Positions 57,001-64,000 of a stretch of 64,000 nucleotides of DNA are shown piece after piece; the stretch's first letter is position 1, and each line of letters opens with the position of its first letter. The notes beneath the pieces were generated by a model. That model worked only from the letters and a program-made list of their open reading frames with translations. It was not told the DNA's origin and made no database searches. The position numbers and the translations under genes were made by a program. This DNA is from Emmonsiellopsis sp. PD_33. Taxonomy: Eukaryota; Ascomycota; Eurotiomycetes; Onygenales; Ajellomycetaceae. Location: contig JANTQF010000144.1 in NCBI GenBank assembly GCA_032988165.1, positions 1 through 64,000 on the forward strand. Reading direction: 5' to 3'.

Positions 57001-59803
57001 CCTTCAAACCCTCAATAAAGCTATAGAGCCTGACATATATCCAGCCCTGCTACAGATAGATATTCTGCATGGATTGAAAGAAGCACAATATATTACAGTA
57101 GGAGATATAATGAGCTTTTTCTACCACTAGTACTCCCATTCAGATGACCAGACCAAGATGGTAGTCATTATGCACCAAGGACAGAAGATTTTTAATGTTG
57201 TGATAATAGGATACATCAACTTAGTACCATATATTTAAAGGCAAATTGATAGACACCTAGCAGACCTTAAGGAGTTCATCTGAGTCTACATCAATAACCT
57301 AGTAGTGCATTTACAGACTTGGAAACACTATGTTATCTACTTATGCAAACTCTTTCAGCAACTGCAAGACCTAGGGATAATGCTTAACTTAAAGAAGACT
57401 TACATTGAATTTCCCTCTATACACCTTTTGGGCTAGTATGTATCAGGACTAGGTTTATCTATCAACAAAGAGAAACTTAAGGTGCTCACCAAAATAGAGT
57501 TCCCTATGAAGCTAGTGCACCTTGAGAAATACATAGGATTAACCAGCTGACTATGCCAGTACATCTCATGGTATGCCCACATAGCAGACTCACTTCAGAA
57601 ATGAAAAATGAAATTGCTCAAGGCAGGACTAATAATGAGTGTCAAGCACACAGCCTACATGGCAGTAATAAAGATAGATGGAATAACTGTAGAACATGCA
57701 GCTTTTAGAGTGATACAGAAGATTTTCCACACCTGACTCTTTCTAGTACATACTAACAATCAGCAGGTATTATTCATTGATGTAGATGCATTAGTTGAGC
57801 AAGAATTCAGTGTCATGGTATTTCATATTAAAGATAGCTGGCTGGCATTAAAGATGGCAGATTATACAGTATCTCTACCATAGAGACTAGTTAAACTAAT
57901 CCTATTTCTCAGTAAGACCCTCACCCCTGCTGAGAATCATTACTGGCCTACTGAGCTTGAGATTGCCTGCTTAATATGAGTAGTTCATAAGGTATAGCAC
58001 CTGATGGAAGCCTCAATAAAGCATACTGTCATCTACACCAATTATGAACTGATATTAGAGATACTTAAAGCTATACATCTGAGAATGACAGCAACAGACC
58101 ACCAGAATCTACAGTTGGTTCAGGCAGGTATATACCTACAACAGTTTTACATCAAAGTGATATATAAACCTGGGTGACTACACCTTGTACCAGATGTGCT
58201 GTCCCACCTGCCCAGCAGGAACAAGATGATGATAGACATGGATGAGCCACTAAAGGAAATATAGGACACATACCTCACCCACATGAGGGGAGATGATAAT
58301 GTCACCACTGATGGCAACTATGTAGAGACTCTAGTTGAAATGTCTGATGATTTCTAAAGACACCTCAAGGATAGATATTCTAGAGATGTTAAGCTGTCCC
58401 ATGTTGTGGAGGTTCTTAAAAGGAACAATGCAGCTAAAGAGCCATCCAAACTCCCATATGAGCTGACTGATGGCATCCTATACCACACATGTAATAAGAC
58501 AAAGCACCTGGTAATCTCAAGAGCTCTACATAAAGAAATCTTCAGCCTGGCCCACACCCCCAATCACTTAGAATTTAATTGAACCTTAGGAAATCTGCAA
58601 GATATGGTAATATGCCACTATATGATGAAGCTACAGAAATATATTAAGCACTGCCTCAGCTGTCAAGTCAACTAGATGCTATAGTACAAGTCTCACAGAC
58701 AGTACCAACCCATACAAACTATAAATATACCACATGACATGATAATCATCAACTTTATACTTATATTGCCAGATGATGAATGTGACACAGCAATGTCTAT
58801 TATGTGCAAGTTCTTCAAATAGATTATAATCATCCCTGGGCAATCTGACTTCAATGCAGAGGATTAGGCAAAAGCCCTACTTAACTATCTACTGCTGGCC
58901 AACTGGGGAATCCCACACAGGATTATTTCAGATAGAGACCCTAAGTTTCTCAGTGATCTATAGTAGAATCTCTTCAAGCATCTCAAGGTCAAGCTCCTCT
59001 ATTCCACTGTATACCACCCACAAATAGATAGGCAGAGTAAAAGGACAAATCAAATCATACAAATTGCCCTACAACATGCTATCACAGTGATGGGAAACCC
59101 ACATGACTAGCTACAAATACTACTAACTATTGTCTTTCATCTCAATGCAGCTAAATCTGCATTAATGGGACACTCAGCCCACAAGATTATATATGAAACC
59201 ACTGTCAACTCATCTATCTCAGCATTAATGATAATACCTACAGCACCATGCTTCCATATCCAACAAGACATAATCCTAGCACTTGATGAGGCAGCCACAA
59301 TAGCCAAGAACTATTATGATCAGAAGCATATGCCACAGAGCTTCCAGATAGAGGATAGAGTACTCCTCTACTTACATCAGGAATATGAAATATTAGCTGC
59401 AAAGATCTCACATAAATATAATAATTAATTTGCCAGACTGTTCAGGATACTTGAGCAAATAAGATTGCTTACATATAAGCTGGAGCTACTACACATAATG
59501 AAGATCCATTTAGTTATAAGTGTAGTAATGTTTGAACCTCTCCCTCAGCAAAGAGACCCTTATGAATGTTAACATCTGAAACCCCTACCAGTCAAACCAG
59601 CAGTAACTGGCAAAAATCCTACATATGAAGTTGAAAAGATAATAGCAAAGAGGACATCATATAGTAGAACTCAGTACCTGCTATGATGGAAAGGCTACAG
59701 GCTAAAGGACAATCAATGGGTGAATAAGATAGATGTCAAGGGATCAAAGGAGCTCATACAGGACTATGAAAGAGCACATCCCACCAAAGCTTCTAAGAAG
59801 TAA
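54071..59803 (+). pseudogene. Gag-Pol polyprotein with chromodomain, many nonsense codons
   Basis: A single frame of 1,911 codons (ATG 54071 to TAA 59801) has no frameshift but dozens of stops. Gag shows YRTYY.DVFSFTIYIKMAA and KSLNKFDKMYYIVQDAW-type blocks, then an Asn/Gln/Tyr-rich stretch (about 55215-55620) and a C2H2 finger (CLNCNVTF..HIVEHH, about 55682-55755). The protease has LDSGCT at 55916. RT follows with IIVDLQTLNKAIEPDIYP; its YxDD site reads YINN (57293-57298). RNase H ends near VLSHLPSRN. Integrase keeps the HHCC finger, but its catalytic triad reads Asn (58751), Asp (58931) and Lys (59039) with the correct DD35E spacing. The chromodomain runs about 59617-59785 (TYEVEKIIAKRTSYSRTQYL, then WKGY). 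No restored sequence is given. Confidence 0.9.
59616..59788 (+). other. Chromodomain at the C-terminus of pol
   Basis: The segment starts PTYEVEKIIAKRTSYSRTQY, has one in-frame TGA before WKGYRLKDNQWVNK, and ends SKELIQDYE. The layout (E-V-E-K-I, then W-K-G-Y, then a W after a short loop) is the chromodomain pattern that defines chromoviruses and can direct integration to modified chromatin. Confidence 0.85.
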
Positions 59804-59943
59804 AGGTGCTGAAGAGAATAAAGAAAGTAAATATTTTTATTACAAGCACATATAATATAAAATATGGATTCTCCACAGGCATCAAGCATCTAGGAATATA
59901 GGCAACAAATATACCCACCCCTTATACTAATGATGTCATCATA

Positions 59944-62286
59944 ATGATGGATTTATTATGAGCATGTGACATTTAACCCTCTTTATTCACTATAACAACA
60001 CATCACACAAAATAAACTGAACTACTCCCCTTATACCCTCATCTCTGATAGATAAGCAGCCATGGAGAAACCACTGCCTCTATGACAATTTAGTACCTAG
60101 ATTCAGACAACCTACCAACACACCTTGAAGACCCCTATTATAATTTTAACACCATATATTACAGCAACATCAAACAGACAGAGAGGTAACATTTTTGCCA
60201 GGACATTAAGATTCAACAAACAACACAATACCTGATACTCAACTCACACATACTACTAACTTGGACATTAGCTCCAGAACCTCTACAAATTTACTGTGAC
60301 ACTACCCCACAACAGTTCAGCATCTCAGATATTGACATCCAGCTGCTCCTGATGAATATAATTAGAGAACTCAAAGATGAATGTATGCTTCATATAGTCA
60401 CAACCATATACCCTGACCTTCATCTACTAGAAACAAACCATAACTGTAGCTACCACTAACTACCCCTAAGCCTAGAAGCACCAGACAGCAATACAGACCC
60501 TTTTGAATTCAGAATCAAGCACTCACATTAAAGGATGAGAGTATGGATTCTGCATAGTAATAGATAAGGAACAATAAAGGACTACATTGATATATTAGGT
60601 TTTCTATGATATGAGACCAAGTCAGAACTACAATATCAAATGGGGATAAATATATCAGCTCTAATATATCACTCCTCCTCCTGCCAGGCAACTACACACA
60701 ACCTTGGAATAACTGATAAAGACATACAAGGCAGTATCATAGATGCTAAGAGAGAAGTAGAAGACACCTATATGAGGTAAATAGTTAAGATACTATACTC
60801 TGACCTCCCCATTAAGAAGTTCCATTATAACTGTGATAGCTCAAGAATCCTCAAAGTTGAATGTGAGCCATTAAACAGTAACTCAGACTCAGCTAAGTTC
60901 AGCATTTGAGACAAATATCAGCAGTGACATGTACAAGCATTCAGATAGAATAGATTTACTGTAACTACCAAAGAGGTCATCAACTACCTCAGGCTGTCCA
61001 GATATAGCATGAAAACAGAGATTGCAGACTACAGTAACAAGATGGTAGGATAAAAGAAGAAGGCTATCAACCTAGAAACTCTAAAGGACAGAAAAGTCAA
61101 GGTCTAATAGCAACAATAGCTCATGCTGGAGTCCTTACAACATTAAATATATCAAACCCAGAATAAAGCTCATCCACCTCCACCTCCACCAGAATCAGAA
61201 ATAGAGGAGGATGAAAGCAAGCATATAAAGGAAGATTCATTTGTGGATGATGATTAAGAGATGATGGATGTTGACAACAGAGATGTAGGTCAGAATGATG
61301 ATGATGACTATAGTAATAATAGAATCTTCTTGCAGCAAGATGAAGAAAACACTCTAGACTTCAAACTAATATTTGACATGTTGTACAAGTAAGAAGGAAT
61401 AGAAGTTATAGAAGTCAAGAAACTAGCAGCTATCATTATTATCAACAGCAAATTATTAATGAATGAGATTCAATTGGTAAATCTAAAGCTCCTCATTACA
61501 CTGGTCAGACAGAAGATATAGATGAATAAGCTAAGAACCTCTATTCAGAGAATCAACAAACAGTAGAACATTCTCTCCAAGAAAGAAACTCAATGCAGGC
61601 ACAACAAATAGAAAGAGAATCAACCCCCTATGACATTCAAAGCAGGTAACACCCTATGTTTCTCTAAGCTAAAGATATAGGTAGCCCCTTAACATGAATG
61701 AGACATCAAAGGAAATGCTCTGGACACACCACCTCAACTTATTGAATCTACCCCACATAAAACAATGATAGGCATGATGACAGACAGTACCTCCCCATGT
61801 TATATCACAGATTGAAAGACAGATAACATCTCTGAAATACATAATAATAATGAACCCATCTTCATCCATCTATATGTAACTTACCTGGGATGGGAATTCT
61901 GTAACAGTCTAAGATGTCACCTACAGAAACAGTTTATCCATTTCAATGAAGATTTCAGTTTCCTTGAAGACCTCACATGCAAGGCAAAAGCAATGCAACT
62001 AGCCCACAAGTAAGATCTTGCCCACATACATGACAAACACTACAAGGTGATGAATAAATGGCATAATAGTGTCCAGACATGGGAGATTAAAGTTTTATAG
62101 AATGAATGGCAGAAAGGCAATAAGGACATCTTCCCACCTGGGACAACCCAGGATAATGTTGACAAAGTCATAAGCTAACTCCAGCATGACATCAAAAAGG
62201 AATGCCTCAAGAAGCCAAAAACAGTGTAGATCAGCCAACCAGAGACCATGATCATTCTGACTCCATATAAACTCCCAGGCAAGTAA
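59944..62286 (+). pseudogene. Long unrecognised frame downstream of pol
   Basis: Frame 1 reads for about 780 codons from ATG 59944 to TAA 62284 with about 30 nonsense codons (near 4%, fewer than this base composition predicts) and no frameshift. Readable parts look like real protein: LAPEPLQIYCDTTPQQFSIS, LYSDLPIKKFHYNCDSSRIL and RFTVTTKEVINYLRLSRYSM. They also include a poly-Pro run (HPPPPPPPESEIEEDESK), an acidic Asp-rich stretch and a helical segment KKLAAIIIINSKLLMNEIQL. It starts 140 bp after the pol stop, in the -1 frame relative to pol, and ends 330 bp before the 3' LTR. There are no membrane segments or signal peptide, so it is not an evident envelope. The part near KEVINYLRL faintly recalls the N-terminal region of Crypton/Gcr1-type proteins, but I would not rely on that. 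Confidence 0.55.
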
Positions 62287-62616
62287 GCAGCCTCTACCTC
62301 AATAGTCCTTTTCCCAAGCCCTCAGCTGTTTAGATCTTTCATACTACCTGAACCATCACCAACACATTCAACACATGCTTGCCCACCTATCCTGCATTTC
62401 AAGTTTCTTTCAAGCATTCTCTTTTCATGCCTCTGACCTGTGGAGATGCCACCATTTGGCAAAGTAGTTTTGTTTTATTTTTGCTTATGTTACCTCTGTA
62501 TGTGGAGATGCCACCTCTCACAGCAAAGTTAGTTAGTTTGCTTAATATGTTAGTGAGGACACCAACCTTTTTTTATACCCCAGTGCTTGCTACACACACA
62601 GCATCGCTTCCATACT
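62287..62616 (+). other. Non-coding 3' region before the 3' LTR
   Basis: It holds a partial repeat of TGTGGAGATGCCACC (62449-62464 and 62500-62515) and, just before the LTR, a 29-bp near-copy of the first bases of the LTR (about 62586-62614). No polypurine tract is seen next to the LTR. Confidence 0.6.
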
Positions 62617-62766
62617 TGCTACACACACAGCATCACTTCCATAGCATGTAGTAGCTTAGTCAGCCCCAACAGCCCCAGTGACATATAGACATCACAGAGC
62701 CTCCACACTCCAAAGAGAATCAAGCCTTTTTCTACAAATCTTATTACACACTGCATTCTTATTACA
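62617..62766 (+). repeat. 3' LTR (150 bp)
   Basis: It begins TGCTACACACACAGCATCAC and ends GCATTCTTATTACA, matching 53073-53222 over its whole length. It is preceded by a short tandem near-copy of its own first 29 bases, which is absent at the 5' LTR. Confidence 0.88.
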
Positions 62767-62771
62767 TCAAA
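62767..62771 (+). repeat. Target-site duplication, right copy (TCAAA)
   Basis: It differs from the left copy (TTAAA) by a single C-to-T step. The Myb/SANT-like frame resumes immediately afterwards. Confidence 0.8.
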
Positions 62772-63443
62772 TCTCAGGATTAGTAGTTAGCATTGAAGGT
62801 TATATAGACTGTTACACACCTCTCAGTGAATAGATAGATCCTCAGTGGCTGCTTCAGACACTTCAAAACTTAGTATTAATTATAGAAGAAATATCAAAAT
62901 CAAATATCTAATTAGTCATTTGATTTAGTGAAGGAAACATACATTAATATTCTAGAGGTAATGAATGAATATTTCAAAAAACACCTAGATATAATAGACT
63001 TTTACAGTTAGAGTCCTGCCTATTTAAATCATCTTAAACAATTTCTTAGTGATAAAATGATAATGGGGAAATATATTATTAGCTTTACCACTATTCAAAA
63101 GTGGATCCATACAGTTACAGAAGATAGTGATAATTTTAATAATAATTCTATAGAGTAAATTACTCTATTATTACTATTACTATTAATATTAATAGTATTA
63201 CTAGTAATAACATCATCAGCAATACTAAGAGTATCATTACTCTCCCCACTAGCATGATAGTCATCTACAGGAGGAGGTTCATTAAGAAAATATATTTAAG
63301 ACAGCACTCTAATGGCCAGTATTAAGAGACTAGGTGATAAAATAGTGGAATCTGCAGAGGTTAGTATAAGAAAGTCTAAGGATATAATGCATATTCTAGA
63401 CCTCTTCTTTAAGGAAGTTCAGAACCTCTTACCTACTAAGTAA
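62767..63443 (+). pseudogene. Myb/SANT-like protein gene, 3' part, after the LTR element
   Basis: The same frame as 52680-53072 resumes right after the target duplication with SQD, two stops and LALKVI, the second helix of the Myb/SANT-like domain. Further on it has NILEVMNEYFKKHLDIIDFY, then YLNHLKQFLSDKMIMGKYII, the block that follows the domain in this family. Next come a Thr/Ser low-complexity stretch and a C-terminal helix (MASIKRLGDKIVESAEV, DIMHILDLFFKEVQNLLPTK). It ends at TAA 63441-63443. About ten nonsense codons are present and no frameshift, so the gene was inactivated by point mutation as well as by insertion. Confidence 0.72.
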
Positions 63444-64000
63444 AAAGTTAGTAATAGAAAAAATGCATATATTTCTTTCTCATACTACATACTAGTAGTA
63501 GAGATCTTATAAGACCCAGGGCACAGTTAAATATACATCTCAATGTATAAATACCTGTTAAAATAGGATTAATTGGACTGGGTATTGAAAGCTCTGGCAA
63601 ATCATGAGAATAGCAGGATGCAAGAAGATGGAATGAACTAGGTAGAAGAAATGAATTAAATAATATTTAATAGATAGTAGGTCAGTTAAGTAAGTATAGA
63701 TATTAAGTAAGTATTAAGTAAGGTCTAGAGTATGCATTTTGTGTGTCATATAGATGTCTTTATATAAAAATCCTTGATGTTTTAGCCTACTTGTAATTAG
63801 AATAACTTGAGATCAAAATGTTATATAGAATAAGGTTATATTCACTACATTCCTAAGCTATCCATGACTATTTATATCACAGAGTCTAACTAAGCTATGT
63901 AGGTGACTAAGTATCATAGATATTTCATAGTATGAAGCATATATGTGTAATAAATAGCCTCTTTTAAAAAGGCATACAATGTCCTCATTGTAGTAATTAC
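63444..64000. other. AT-rich, CpG-free DNA to window end
   Basis: No coding frame stands out. Short AAGTAAGTAT-type repeats occur at 63685-63720. This may be the interior of the DNA transposon proposed for the Myb/SANT-like gene; its transposase and right terminus, if present, lie beyond the window. Confidence 0.5.

Larger units (their letters stand above)
53073..62766 (+). mobile_element. RIP-degraded Ty3/Gypsy LTR retrotransposon (chromovirus), 9.7 kb
   Basis: The element is bounded by two 150-bp direct repeats with TG..CA ends and a 5-bp target duplication. Inside, one frame encodes Gag, protease, reverse transcriptase, RNase H, integrase and a C-terminal chromodomain, the chromovirus order. 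It is longer than the usual 5.5-7 kb because of a coherent frame before gag and a long one after pol. The region has almost no CpG (I see one, at 62605) and many nonsense codons but no evident frameshifts, the mark of repeat-induced point mutation or a similar process. Neither a clear tRNA primer-binding site after the 5' LTR nor a polypurine tract before the 3' LTR is visible. The element is inactive. Confidence 0.9.

Noticed and set aside
59944..62286. Retroviral-type envelope gene
   Set aside because: No signal peptide, membrane segment or glycoprotein-like cysteine pattern is visible in the downstream frame.
1..64000. tRNA, rRNA and snRNA genes
   Set aside because: I looked for B-box-like GGTTCGA motifs and for rRNA-like sequence; the few GGTTC hits (for example near 950, 15366 and 31017) lack a matching A-box or cloverleaf.

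Overview
This 64-kb window is nuclear DNA of a filamentous ascomycete. Most genes have short spliceosomal introns of about 50-150 bp with GT..AG ends. Gene order is compact on both strands, and the proteins match Eurotiomycetes families. Onygenales (Ajellomycetaceae or Coccidioides-like fungi) is my best guess, because genic DNA of ordinary composition abuts an AT-rich, CpG-free block of degraded transposons. That taxonomic call is inference.

Positions 1-52,460 are a conserved housekeeping region. In order they carry the chromatin reader EAF3 (-), kinetochore NKP2/Cnl2 (+), an unknown conserved protein (-), CTF8 (+), 4-hydroxyphenylpyruvate dioxygenase (+), a GYP5-like TBC Rab-GAP (-), Rab geranylgeranyltransferase alpha BET4 (-), the meiotic APC/C activator AMA1 (+), ribosome-biogenesis factor UTP5 (-), and the double-bromodomain protein BDF1 (+). 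Then come an acuF-type C2H2 zinc-finger protein (+), a stand-alone PNP/UDP-phosphorylase-fold protein (+), a coiled-coil unknown (+), DPH3 (+), frataxin (-), an AKAP7-type 2H phosphoesterase (+), exocyst SEC6 (-), mitochondrial ribosomal protein L30/MRPL33 (+), sphingosine-1-phosphate lyase DPL1 (-) and mitochondrial aspartate aminotransferase (-). Most of these genes work independently. The zinc-finger/PNP pair at 31.3-35.5 kb is the one neighbourhood that resembles fungal NLR-type allorecognition accessory genes.

Positions 52,461-64,000 are AT-rich and almost free of CpG. A Myb/SANT-like gene (52,680-53,072 plus 62,767-63,443) is split by a 9.7-kb LTR retrotransposon (53,073-62,766). The element has 150-bp LTRs with TG..CA ends and a 5-bp target duplication that differs by one C-to-T change. 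It is a chromodomain-bearing Ty3/Gypsy element (chromovirus). Gag, protease, RT, RNase H, integrase and chromodomain lie in one unbroken frame (54,071-59,803) that is full of nonsense codons. Catalytic residues of RT and integrase are lost. The pattern is point mutation without indels, as expected of RIP.

The unusual part is two further coherent but stop-riddled frames inside the same LTRs: about 250 codons upstream of gag and about 780 codons downstream of the chromodomain. I recognise neither. Other points of interest are an Asp-to-Asn change at the expected catalytic site of the PNP-fold protein, a tandem duplication upstream of the HPPD gene, and a possible PIF/Harbinger-like terminus exactly at the composition boundary.
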